A DNA stretch of 64,000 nt, from contig NC_089597.1 of assembly GCF_019320115.1 (NCBI RefSeq), forward strand, positions 122,002,951 to 122,066,950, read 5' to 3'. Source of the DNA: Miscanthus floridulus. Taxonomy: Eukaryota > Streptophyta > Magnoliopsida > Poales > Poaceae. The position numbers and the translations under genes were made by a program. This document shows, one piece after another, positions 11,501 to 23,489 of this stretch. A model generated the notes under the pieces. That model ran no database searches. It saw only the letters and a program-made list of their open reading frames with translations, and was not told the DNA's origin. Within the stretch, counting starts at the first letter, position 1. The number at the start of each line of letters is the position of its first letter.

Positions 11501-12840
11501 ATCCTAGCTCAGTTGGTTGATATGGATGTACGCTTAGACCACCTAAGTCAAGTCCTCGTCGGGGCGAATTTGGGTGCCTATTTCTTAATTAAAAAGACCA
11601 CTAGTTTTTTCCTAGGTTGGATGAGTGTTTTAATTACCCACATTACCTTGAGTGTGAAAATGCTATGAATTATTGGTACAACTATGTTTGCTAGATTTTT
11701 TTGGTAGCATAAGAGTATAGCATGATTTAATGAGTTTTTTGAAGTGTTCGTTCCGTCAAATAAGCAAAGGAGTTTTCCCCCTTGGGATCATCTTGTTTAT
11801 TTGAACATTTATTATTGTCTGTGCATGTACCACAGACATTTTATAGTTACACAGTATTTTTTTTAATTTGTTCATGCTTTGGCATTTACCATTTTGGAAA
11901 CTACTGTTTGCTTTGACTTCCATCTTGTGATAATTGAAACTGCGCTGTGAAACCAAGTCTTGCTACATATATATATGTTTCCAACCAAGTCATACCCTAT
12001 ACTTTTTTCTCCGTAAATTTATTCTCTTACCTAGCGCACTTAGGTATAAAAGAGTTTCTTGCAATATCATGTGCTTCATTCCAATCCAGAGAGAAGAACA
12101 AAACTCAGAAGGCATCAAACCAGCATTCTGTCAAAAAGGATATTGAAGAAGAATCAAATGAAAGTGTGAAACCTCAAAGGGTTGGCAGCACTCCATCATA
12201 TGGATTTAGTTTTAAGTGTGATGAGAGAACTGAAAAAAGAAGAGAGGTAACTCACTGTAGATAACTTAGCACTGGTTTTAGTTTAAGAACATATGGGCAT
12301 CATTTCTTTGCTTACACTGTTCTGCAATGATATAGTTCTACTCAACGCTCGAGGAGAAGATTCATGCACAGGAACTGGAGAAAAGGAACTTGCAGGCAAA
12401 ATCAAAGGTTTGTGCCCTTATTCTATTTTCATATTACTATGGAAGTGATAATTGCTCGTTGCGACATTGATTATAATGTTGACTTTATCCATTTGTTACT
12501 TCTGTGCAGGAAACTGAAGAAGCTGAACTCAAAATGCTGAGAAAGAGTTTAAATTTCAAGGCAACACCAATGCCCTAGCTTTTATAAGGAACCACCTCCC
12601 CCCAAGGTTGAGTTGAAGAAGGTAATTGTCCCCCCTCCCCCCCCCCCCCCTTACTTATGGCTTAGTTTCTTCTTCCTATTCTCCTCCATTGAATTGCGGG
12701 CTGTAGATATATGCTATATCTAAATCACAAAATATCTCAGTTTACTGCTAAGGGGAAAAAATTATCTGCATTACAATTCAACTTGAAAAGATTATATTAA
12801 TCAATTAATCATCCTTCAAGTTTCTGCCTGTTAAGTTTTA

Positions 12841-13085
12841 GGCAACGTATCAGTTGCAAACCAATCAACCTGTGTAAACTTGGAAACTACCAATCAGGAC
12901 CACTAGATGCTGATTCAATGGATGGGGTGAGAGGTGGGATTTTTTTGCGCTTAAGCCCCCCACCCGCCGGCCTTTTTTTTTGCGCTTAAGCCCCCTCACC
13001 TCATCCATTGGATCAACATCTAGTGGTCCTGATTGGTAGTTTCCAAGTTTGCACAGGTTGGTTGGTTTGCACCTGATATGTTGCC
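12841..13085. mobile_element. 245-bp foldback MITE in TPX2 gene intron 6, Mutator-like
   Basis: About 85-bp inverted arms (GGCAACGTATCAGTTGCAAA and the mirror ending GATATGTTGCC) flank a short centre with two TTTGCGCTTAAGCCCC copies. An exact 9-bp TSD, TAAGTTTTA, occurs at 12832-12840 and 13086-13094. Confidence 0.9.
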
Positions 13086-14093
13086 TAAGTTTTAACATGA
13101 CTTATAAAAATGCAATAGTTCTTTAATTCAGTTTACCATCATGTTGAACTGAAAACCTTAATCTTGGTATAATATTTTTAACAAGCTAAATAGCTAATAA
13201 AAGGAGTTTTTTGTTTTGTTGTAGCTACAAAATTTTACTCTATTGAGTCATACAGCAAAAGAGCTTTGCAGTCTTGTACTCAAATATAACATATCACATT
13301 TTGTAATAGCTAAATCCAATTACAGTCTTTTGCCTATACAATATTTAAGATTTATCATGCACTTTGTGCACCTGAATTTTCTGTAACTTGTACAGTTGTA
13401 AACAAGGTTCTTAATTCATAGCTTATGGATAAAATGAACGATTACCCCCATGGTCATGCTATTCTTGTCTTTAGTTGGGGCATTTGTTGTATTGTTAGGT
13501 TTGCAATCTAATTAATAGTTCTATGCTAAATTCATTGCAAGTCCATAATCCATATTTTGCTGGAGTTAGCAGCTATATGAATAAGAAAACAATAAATTTG
13601 AAGGCTCCCAAAGCCTAGTTTGGTCTTGTTTTCATTGGATTGTTGCTTTTGAATTTCCAATAACAGCTATGTCACACTTAAAAATTTCTTACCCAGCTTG
13701 CCACTAGGTATAAAGGTTATGGCTCCCAATATTATTTTCTGTTGATCTTAGATCCCTACAACAAGAGCTAGATCACCAAAGCTTGGTCGCTCCAAGAACA
13801 CATCCTCAGGAGGGACCAAAGGAAATTCAAATCCTCCAGCTCGTTCAGCTCAACTGAGTCTCGATGAAAGGGTCTCCCAAAATGGTGTCGAGAAAGTACC
13901 TGCTGCAAATGCAGTGAAGAAGCCCCAACGGAAATCTCTCCCTAAATTGCCTTCAGAGCAAACAATGAAAGTTGACATTGCAGCATCTGTTTCCTCTACA
14001 GAAGAGCTAGAAAACAATTCATCGTCGACGGGTCTTGTTCGAGAGCCAATCCGCGCTCAAGTTACACCTGATGAACCTGGACTCAGCGCGTAG

Positions 14094-15715
<1,622 letters not shown>

Positions 15716-15878
15716 GTTGCTCATTTATTTGTGTCCCTGTTTAAGCATCATATGCTTCACATGTGAAGAACTGATCTTGAATAATTTTGTACTGTTTGAT
15801 GTAATTCCAATGTACGGAGTATGCCCTTTCGGCTTATGGGCTTGTTTATAACTGGCCTATCTTATTTTATAATACTAG

Positions 15879-15980
15879 TTCATCTTTTGGCCTTTGTGTG
15901 CAGCTGCTTGGTGGTTCATCTTTTGGCCTTTGTGCAGCTGCTTGGGGGGTTCTTCTTTTGGCCTTTGTGCAGCTGCGTAG
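15879..15980. repeat. 35-bp tandem repeat, three copies
   Basis: Units of TTCATCTTTTGGCCTTTGTG plus CAGCTGCTTGG start near 15879, 15915 and 15950. The last copy is shortened. Confidence 0.85.
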
Positions 15981-16597
15981 ACAGAACTCCAGAGATTTTG
16001 CTTAGTTAGCCCAGTTCCATATGGTGGTTAAATATTCAGAATAGACTAGAAAACTCAGGGCGCGGCATTGCCGCGCCATCTTTAAGATCACCGGTGGTTA
16101 TTTCAGTGTTGCGCATATTATGATGTTATCCAGCTAGTATTTTTTTTTGTAGTTTCAGGCTTAGCTTAGGAATAGATTATATTAATAGATAATAGATGGC
16201 ACCCGTGCATTTGTGCGGGAGAAATCAAGAGTCACAATTATCATATTCTGTGAAGCGAAAATATTTTCACAAGATATTTGCAGATAACAAACTAATCAGA
16301 AGTAACACTAAAACGAAAGCTGTACTCTCATGATTCCATCATATTGATATGTTTATTACCATACCAATACAGCAACACACAGGCGAGTAGCAAGCAAAGC
16401 AAGCAGGTGGTTTGATGCGGACTTTGACCAATCATTTGATGCATTTAGCAGCTACTAGCCAACGAAGCTACCTGCAGCTTAGCACAAGTATAGCCTCACT
16501 GTAGAAATGTTGTTGATAGCATGAGAACCACATCCAGGGGCAGGGACTCACCTACATTACGAAAGCCTTTCTTTTTCCGTTAATACAAATAAAAAGA
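15981..16597. other. No gene recognised; contains a GC hairpin
   Basis: Contains the near-palindrome GGCGCGGCATTGCCGCGCC at about 16058-16076 and, near 16195, the phrase GATGGCACCCGTGCATTTGTGCGGG. Both words recur in grass repeats, but I cannot delimit an element. AT-rich otherwise. Confidence 0.4.
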
Positions 16598-16614
16598 CAC
16601 TGGTAGAGAATCGA

Positions 16615-16830
16615 GCTTTACTCTCGGTGGGAAACCCCCTCTAGTCCTGGTTCTCCACCCGGGACTAAAGGGGGGGTCCTTTAGTTCCGGGTCAGGAACC
16701 AGGACTAAAGGAGGACCTTTAGTCCCGGTGGGTAACACCAACCGGGACTAAAGGTGCCTCCTGACATGCCACGATGGCCGGCACCTTTAGTCCCGGTTGG
16801 TAATACGAACCGAGACTAAAGGTTTTTTTC
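16615..16830. repeat. CACTA 3' subterminal repeats (second copy)
   Basis: Alternating CCTTTAGTCCCGGT and ACCGGGACTAAAGG units, matching 5801-5990 in reverse complement. Confidence 0.88.
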
Positions 16831-16974
16831 TTTTCTTTTCATTTTTTTTTGTTTTCTTTTCAAAATAGGTTTTCGAAGTCGTATTGTACGCTGCTAATTA
16901 TACATTTATACGCGCATATAGTATGTTTCGGTTCAAGCACAATGAACGTATTAAATCACACAATTCAAGCATAG

Positions 16975-16975
<1 letters not shown>

Positions 16976-17060
<85 letters not shown>
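16976..17060. repeat. Long AT microsatellite
   Basis: About 42 uninterrupted AT units in the 3' non-coding part of the CACTA copy. The matching repeat in the first copy is about 35 bp. Confidence 0.95.
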
Positions 17061-17063
<3 letters not shown>

Positions 17064-17191
17064 TGCATGTATCATATATATATTTACATGCATGCATGCA
17101 TATGTGTATTTTACATTATATTATTTCATGTGCATATATTACAAAAGATTGCATTATAGTTGTTGTGACATAACAAGTTTCCTCTCATCCT

Positions 17192-19900
17192 CTAGCTTGG
17201 CTTCAATGACAGTGTTGGGTCGAAGTAGAACTCGCCCTTGGAATCGATGACCTACTCATTAAAAAATCTGGCTATAGACTCTTGAATTGCTTTGATTTGG
17301 TCTTGCCGTATGACCTTTTCCTCCAACCATCGAGTCTACAGGTTTGAATTAAAGGAAAATAAATTAATATATGTACATATATATATATATATAAAGATAT
17401 AGTAACACAATCAATAATAATAATTAAATGAATATATAGTGTATTTTTAACGTACTTTGAGTCTCTCTGTAGGAGTTCTTTGGGAGAGCACCTTGATAAA
17501 CTTGCAAATATAGTAACCACAGTAGTTGTTCCCCTGTTCCTGCCTCAGACATCACTTTACGAGAAAAAGATTTGTCATCCAATCTGGTGATCCGGTGAAA
17601 GCTATATGTTTAATTAATAAAGATGATGCGATTCAGGGGACTTACTTTTAAAGGGATTACATTCAGTGGCGCTTTGCATTTTTCCATGTGTTGCTTCTCA
17701 ATAAAGGTTTTCCAAACACTGCCCAATAAAAAATTTGCCACGTCATCAGATATAGTTAATCATCATGTTTGTGTGTATATATAGTTGCTAGAGATCCTGA
17801 AATTACCTCTGAATAATATCTATCATATCTTGGTAGTCTTGTTGTGGTTTTCTCATCGAGTCATAGATTATCAAGTGACTTTTCACCAGATCGATGTCCA
17901 TCAATATCCAGTGATTGCTGCATATGTTTATAGGATATAATGCATAACACTCATTAATTAACTAGAATCAACATATGAGCCATTAAGGATATGATCGACA
18001 TGATTAACACTCACTTGAAGTTATAGGGAAAGAGTATATCCTTCTTGTGGCGTTGGTTCACTAAGAAGTTCATGAGGTTACTCTCTGACTCAGACTTCCA
18101 ATTAGTCTTTGGAGTAATTGGGTCTTTGAATACTATATGGGGATCAACAAAACCAATTTCATTGCAGCCTTCCTTTCTGAGCTCTGTCATTGTAAATCTG
18201 CATATATATAGTACTTGTTAGGATAATTTATATGCATATACACACATATGATGAGTTTAATAATAGATCGAAAGAATTATTACTTACAGGCAATAGCAGC
18301 TAATGATAACTTTGTCCAGAGAGGTCAGGTGGCATAGTTGATGAAATTCTGCAAAGTCAACATACATAACATCATCGCCACGGAACCAATGTTTGTCTCT
18401 AATTCTAACACCAACGTAGAAGTCTCCACTGGTAGACGCCTGCATGTACCACTTGTTTAGCAGGTACATTTGCGTCCCCAGATCAGATAAGGCTTGAGGG
18501 TTGTATAGACTCTGGCCTAGTACAAATTTTTTTCTTCCAAATATCAACCTCCGCCGCACTCTCAATGTTTCCATCACCAAACATCTGGTAAAGGTCGAGA
18601 CTAGTCTCATCAAGAAATTCACCAAGGTGATCCAAATCGACATCCGGAGGTATGTTTGCCTGACGCATTAATCCTAAATTCGAACCATATTCATTACCAA
18701 CAACTAGCGGGGGGGACTGATTGGTGCGCTTGTTGTCCGAGTTGGGCAACTCCTTTCCCTGCCCGCTTCTTTTTCTGTGCCGCCTCAATTGACTTGGTGA
18801 GAGTGCGGTCATAGTCTGATAACGTTGATTTGGATGGCTTACGAGATTCCCGCTGTTGTTGCTGGTAAGAAGTCACCTTTTTTCTTAGAATATCTGGAGC
18901 TACGAAGAAGTACGGTTTCTCCGGGTTTCTCCTTGCTTCTTGATTCATTTTAAGTTTGTCATAGAATCTAGACATGTCTTTTTTATATACATCAGTTCCT
19001 TCTTCCTTCTCTTCAGATATTATTTTGGGAATAGCCCTTGATTTCACGGTGGCTTTCTTTGCATGCGGGGACTGATTCTTTGTTTGAGGGGCTGGCCTCT
19101 TGCTAGGCTTCTTGGTAGGCGGGGGCGAGGGAGGTGTTGGAGACCTCCTTGGAGGTGTTGGCAGCGACATTGGAGACCTCCTTGGAGGTGGCGGCTGCGG
19201 CATTGGAGACCTCCTTGGATATGGTGTGGATGCAGCCTCGTCTTCCAACACAATGTCATCGTACAGAGCACTATGATGATCTGGCGATTGAACAATTGGA
19301 TTTAGGTTGGGGGAGGATCTGCTACAAAAAAAGAAATAATATATTATTATGAGCAGATTGTTAATTATTTAAGCCAATACAAATTAATGATATAGTGTTT
19401 TCATCCGCACGTACCTATGGTGAGGTAGTTCAGGAGGAGGTGGAGCCGACATCCCTGGAATGATGATGTAGCGCTTGCGCCATAGAATAAATGTCTTCTC
19501 CGCATCTCCTAGAGTCTTCTCGCCATCACCTCCAGGAATGTCAAGAGGCAAATCACTAAAACCTTTTTCAGCTTTATCTACCGAGATGGTAGCATATCCT
19601 TCTTGGATTTTATTCCCATGAATTCTTGGTGTCTTGGTTCGGTCGATAGGATTAACAAGACCGATAGCCACCTTGATTGTGGAATTCTCCTTCGGAATGT
19701 GTAGCTCACACGTTGTACAAGGTTCAGTGACGTCATCCACAGGGAAGCGCAGTCCTGTGTTCCCTTGATTTGGTATCTCCGTGGAAGCGCAGCTGCTTTT
19801 CAACTGAACAGATTGGCTAATGTTGATTCCTGGCTCTGATGCCTGCTTGTTTGCACTCACTGCTATTTGCACTTGCCTTCTGATTTTCTCCTGCATTCTC
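17192..19900 (-). pseudogene. CACTA TNPA-derived C-terminal part with Ulp1/C48 protease
   Basis: Continuation of the transposon gene. In order it holds the DUF8039-like segment (CELHIPKENST near 19700), a Pro/Lys-rich linker with three repeats of RRSPMPxPPPP type (19120-19215; the first copy has fewer) and the conserved FVLGQSLYNPQALSDLGTQM block. The Ulp1 peptidase exons follow, with NHW near 17915, IYDSM near 17868 and NNYCGYYIC-type Cys motif near 17505-17530. The stop is TAG at 17192-17194. One frameshift is visible: a run of seven T at 18527-18533 where the first copy has six. The TGG that is TGA at 4563 in the first copy is intact here. The peptidase catalytic triad looks preserved, but frame integrity is lost. 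Confidence 0.82.
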
Positions 19901-19903
19901 GCT

Positions 19904-21352
19904 TCAAGGTTTTTTTTCCCGCTCCTGTGCTTCACGCACCGCTTCCTCCAACCTCTGGAGCTGCTGTGCCTCTTCTTCCTTCTTTCTCTGGCAACTTCTG
20001 TAGGAAGGTCTGTCCTGAGGGAATCCATGCTCCCATGAGACACTTCCTTTGCCTCTAGTTCGGCCACCATGTTCAATAGTCCCGATGGCGTATGTCAGCT
20101 CATCCTTCTCTCTATTGGGCCTGAACGCACCACTAGCAGTAGCTCTCTGAGCATAAAACAATCTTTCTGCTGCTTCTTGCAGTCTTGCGCCATAAACACA
20201 CTTCCCTGTCTCCTGGTCTAGTGTTCCCCCATGAGCGAAAAACCAATTCTTTGCACGTTCTCCCCACTCGAGTGATTCTGGTCTGATACCCTTGGCAAGA
20301 AGGTCTACTTTCATTTTGTTCCACTTCTTAATGGCAGTCATCAATTTTGTGCCAACATATTGATTTTGTGCCAACATATTGATTCTCCACTGGGACCCAT
20401 CAGCATGGTGTCTCAACATATTGTCTACCTTATGGTCTTTTTTGTGCCATCGTAACAATTTTGCATGTTCTTTGTTTCTGAACAGACGTTTCAAGCGTGG
20501 TATTATAGGAGCATACCACATAACCTTGGTAGGGATTTTCTTACGCGGACGTTCGCCCTCAACATCACCAGGGTCATCTCGCCTGATCTTATACCGCGAC
20601 GCATGGCATACCGGGCATGCATCCAATTTCTCGTACTCTTTGCCACGGTACAGGATGAAGTCATTAGGACATGCATGTATCTTCTCTATTTCTAGCCCCA
20701 TAGGACAGACAACTTGTTTTGCTTCGTAGGTAGTGGCGGGCAATTCATTGTACTTTGGAAGCATCTTCTTTTGGATTTTTAGTAACTCTCCAAATCCCTT
20801 GTCAGATACACCATTCTTTGCCTTCCATTGCAGCAATTCTAGTGTGGTTCCCAACTTTTTCTGCCCTGCATCACAAGTTGGGTACAATAATTTCTTGTGA
20901 TCTTCTAGCATCCGCTCGAACTTGATCTTCTCCTTTTCACTTTCACATTCTCTTTGTGCGTCACGAATGACCTGACAAAGATCATCAGCCGGCTCATCTT
21001 CTGCGGCTACCTCTTCTTCAGCTTCTCCCATTGCAGTATTATTGAAGCACGCACCATCAGGAATAATATCATTGTCGTCCCATTGTTCTTCTTCACCTTC
21101 TTCCATTACAACACCGGTTTCTCCGTGCTTTGTCCAACAAATATAGTTTGGCATGAAACCCGACTTGAACAAGTGTGAATGAAGAGTCCTTGAGCAAGGA
21201 TATTCCACCGTATTCTTACATATGGCACATGGGCAGCACATGAAACCGTCGCGTTTGTTTGCCTCGGCCGCACGTAACAAAGAATGCACGCCGTCAATGA
21301 ACTCTTGGGAGCGGCGATTAGCATTATACATCCAATAACGGCTCATCTGCAT
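19904..21352 (-). pseudogene. CACTA TNPD-type transposase fused to TNPA domain by internal deletion
   Basis: A 482-codon ORF. The N-terminus is a transposase-associated domain (SRYWMYNANRRSQEFIDGV, then CCPCAICKN). It continues into the start of the Transposase_21 domain (PCPVCHASRYK-type Cys pair, KVMWYAPIIPRLKRLF, MLRHHADGSQWR). It then jumps at about 20344-20381 to the TNPA-type domain (AIKKWNKMKVDLLAKG, GTIEHGGRTRGKGSVSWEHG). The missing part includes most of the DDE catalytic core. At the junction a 19-bp word, ATTTTGTGCCAACATATTG, is tandemly duplicated (20344-20362, 20363-20381), a typical end-joining filler. The ORF ends early because of an eight-T run at 19910-19917 (seven in the first copy). 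The initiator is probably the second Met, just after a TGCAG acceptor. Confidence 0.87.
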
Positions 21353-21434
21353 TACATGACATAAATATCATATTAAAACCTAGATCATAATTAATTATTT
21401 ATACAACATGCATGCCACCACAAAAGATACAAAT

Positions 21435-21971
21435 TTATGAAAGCATCGCTACAATGTAGACAATCCCAACTACCACTAAAAGAACTAAAGCTAAAATACA
21501 TTTCAGGAGCACAAGGATTTCGCAACCAATCTCAACTAAAACAGACAGATCCTCCGATTGTGCAACATCTTTGGGCTTCTTCGGCTGGATCACTGCCTCA
21601 TTAGCCACCGTATCTGCCTGTTGTGCAAGATATTTTTTGCACGAGTTCAACATACTCTTCCTCCCAGTAGAAGCCTGAACATCGTCCACTGTCATCCCAC
21701 TGAAATTAAAACAAAAAATTAGAATTTTAATCACAACCATTATAAAAATAGGTATAAACTAACCATAATCATTAAATACGATAAAATAACTCACATTGCG
21801 ATCCGGACACTTGTAGAAGATACGATCTTTGTTGGGACCCTCCTTCTTCACTCGGTACTCCATCACAATCTTCGTCTCATCACGACACTTGCCGCATGGA
21901 ATGAGAGAAAGGCCCGGCCTAAGTCGCTTTGGAAACCCATGAGAGGCCGAGGACCCGGAAGCAGTTGCCAT
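21435..21971 (-). pseudogene. GRF-type zinc finger protein with C-terminal TM segment, inside CACTA
   Basis: Exon 1 (21971-21795) encodes PCGKCRDETKIV...GPNKDRIFYKCP. Exon 2 (from 21699) continues WDDSGRCSGFYWEEEYVELV, completing the GRF-type zinc-binding pattern (CxxC, then CP, then C before FYW). Downstream lies a predicted membrane helix (ILVLLKCILALVLLVVVGIV). The A/T run at 21633-21638 has one base too many, shifting the frame between the finger and the TM tail. GRF fingers bind nucleic acid in other proteins (family knowledge). Small GRF-TM proteins are common in grasses. Here the gene sits between the 5' end and the transposase in the same direction, so it travels with the transposon. 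Its role is unknown. Confidence 0.78.
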
Positions 21972-22164
21972 CTACTCTCTATACTCATTTTTTAATACAC
22001 TATAAATTTCTCCTTTTATAAACAAATAAAATTAACAAACTATAAAATTATCTAGATCTCTAAACAATAATATTTTTAATGGTCATTGTGTTCTCGTCTT
22101 TTACTGCGGCAGGTAAGTAATTCACATGATATTTCCGCAAATTAACAGAAGAATGGGAGTGTAC

Positions 22165-22848
22165 ACACATAACAGACTACTACGACGATATCGGGACGTG
22201 TGAATAAATAACCATCCGTACTAGTTGACCTTGCTTACGTGATCATCTCGGCAAGCATTTCTCCACCGGACGGCACCGTACTTGGCCACGGAAGAGCTCC
22301 AATTCTACGAGGAAGGGAACACGGTCTTCCACGACCGTTGCCGCTCTCCCTCGTAGAATCAAAGCTCCTCCTTGACGTCCGTTACCGCTCGGCAGAGAAC
22401 ATGCTCGCCGAAATGAACACGGTCCGCTAGTTCAACTAGTACGGATTTTCTATAATTTTCTAACTATTTTCTAAGTTTTTATTTATATATACTACGTTTA
22501 GGTACGGTGATTGACAGACTACTACGACGATATCGGGACATGTGAATAAATAACCATTCGTACTATTTGACCTTTCTTACGTGATCATCTCGGCGAGCAT
22601 TTCTCCACCGGACGGCACCGTACTTGGTCAAGGAAGAGCTCCGATTCTATGAGGAAGGGAACACGGTCTTCCACGACCGTTGTCGCTCTCCCTCGTAGAA
22701 TCAAAGCTCCTCCTTGATGTCCGTTACCGCTCGGCAGAGAACATGCTCGCCGAGCTGAACACGGTCCGCAAGTTCAACTAGTACGGATTTGCTATAATTT
22801 TCTAACTATTTTCTAAGTTTATATTTATATATACTTTAACCTTCTTTC
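22165..22848. repeat. 342-bp tandem repeat (two copies) with internal hairpin
   Basis: The block starting ACAGACTACTACGACGATA at 22172 recurs at 22514 with about 95% identity. Each unit contains an imperfect foldback between GAGCTCCAATTCTACGAGGA and the mirror TCCCTCGTAGAATCAAAGCTC, about 85 bp in total. It lies in the 5' part of the CACTA copy, upstream of the GRF ORF. Confidence 0.9.
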
Positions 22849-23159
22849 ATGTAAATTTGCAAGCTTGAAGTGATTTTGAGCTCAAATTGCTTACAAATGA
22901 AAAAAACAACAATAAAGAACCATAAATATATATAGTGAACAAAATGGCATAAGAAAATGGTGAAAAATGAGAGTATGAGATTGGTAACCTTTACAACTGA
23001 AGAATCGACGGAGGAATCGAAGAAATCGATGGAGGAATCGAAGAATGGATGGAGGAACAATGGAGGGAGGGAGGAAGCAAGAACACTACTGCAGTGAGCT
23101 TCAAAATGTGCTGAGCTCGGGCTCGGGGAGGAAGGAGGAGATAGCCGATTTATAAAGGG

Positions 23160-23470
23160 AGAACATTTAGTCCCGGTTGATGGATCCAACCGGGACTAAA
23201 GGTAACTTTCCAACCCCGGGCGTAGCCACGGCCCGGGAGTAGACCTTTACTCCCGGTTGGAGCCACCAACCGGGAGTAAAAGTATACCTTTAGTCCCGGT
23301 TGGTGGCTCCAACCGGGACTAAAGGTCCCTGCCACCTCTGTCTGGCGCAGTAGCCGTTGGGTAGGGACCTTTAGTCCCGGTTGGAGCCACCAACCGGGAC
23401 TAAAGGTATCTCTAGTCCCGGGCGCAAAAAATTCCGGGACTAGAGCCCATTTTGGCCGAGGATCAAAGGT
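23160..23470. repeat. CACTA 5' subterminal repeats (second copy)
   Basis: Six or more TTTAGTCCCGGTTG / TTTACTCCCGGTTGG units in alternating orientation. Several adjacent pairs form palindromes separated by GAGCCAC or GTGGCTC. Confidence 0.88.
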
Positions 23471-23489
23471 CTGTTCTCTACTAGTAAGA

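Larger units (their letters stand above)
10505..14093 (+). pseudogene. WVD2-like/TPX2-domain microtubule-associated protein gene (frame-disrupted)
   Basis: Proteins of this family bind and bundle cortical microtubules through a C-terminal TPX2 domain. Seven coding exons with GT-AG introns fit: 10505-10729, 10825-10995, 11165-11226, 12090-12246, 12336-12407, 12510-12621 and 13752-14093 (stop TAG). The TPX2 core is split over exons 4-6 (RREFYSTLEEKIHAQELEKR, then EAELKMLRKSLNFKATPMP). The C-terminal tail is basic and Ser/Pro-rich (ARSPKLGRSKNTSSGG). Three single-base frame problems exist: exon 2 needs one more base at its 5' end to stay in frame, exon 2 shifts again near 10925-10935, and exon 6 has one extra C at 12573-12575 (ATGCCCTAGC). 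Splice sites and all other codons look conserved, so recent inactivation or sequence error are both possible. Introns hold a hAT MITE and a foldback MITE. Confidence 0.85.
16598..23486 (-). mobile_element. Complete CACTA (En/Spm) transposon, inverted relative to the first copy
   Basis: The 3' end CACTGGTAGAGAA is at 16598-16610. The 5' end is at 23474-23486 (TTCTCTACTAGTA, reverse complement TACTAGTAGAGAA, so the terminal C has become T). A 3-bp target duplication AGA is at 16595-16597 and 23487-23489. The element is 6889 bp. Subterminal arrays lie at both ends. Internal genes, all on the minus strand from the 5' end: a GRF-zinc-finger/TM ORF, an internally deleted transposase, and a TNPA/Ulp1 protease part. 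The deletion removes the DDE catalytic region, so the element is non-autonomous. Confidence 0.93.

Noticed and set aside
16058..16076. GC palindrome GGCGCGGCATTGCCGCGCC as a Helitron 3' end
   Set aside because: No CTRR terminus follows within the expected 10-12 bases and no TC-start partner was found.
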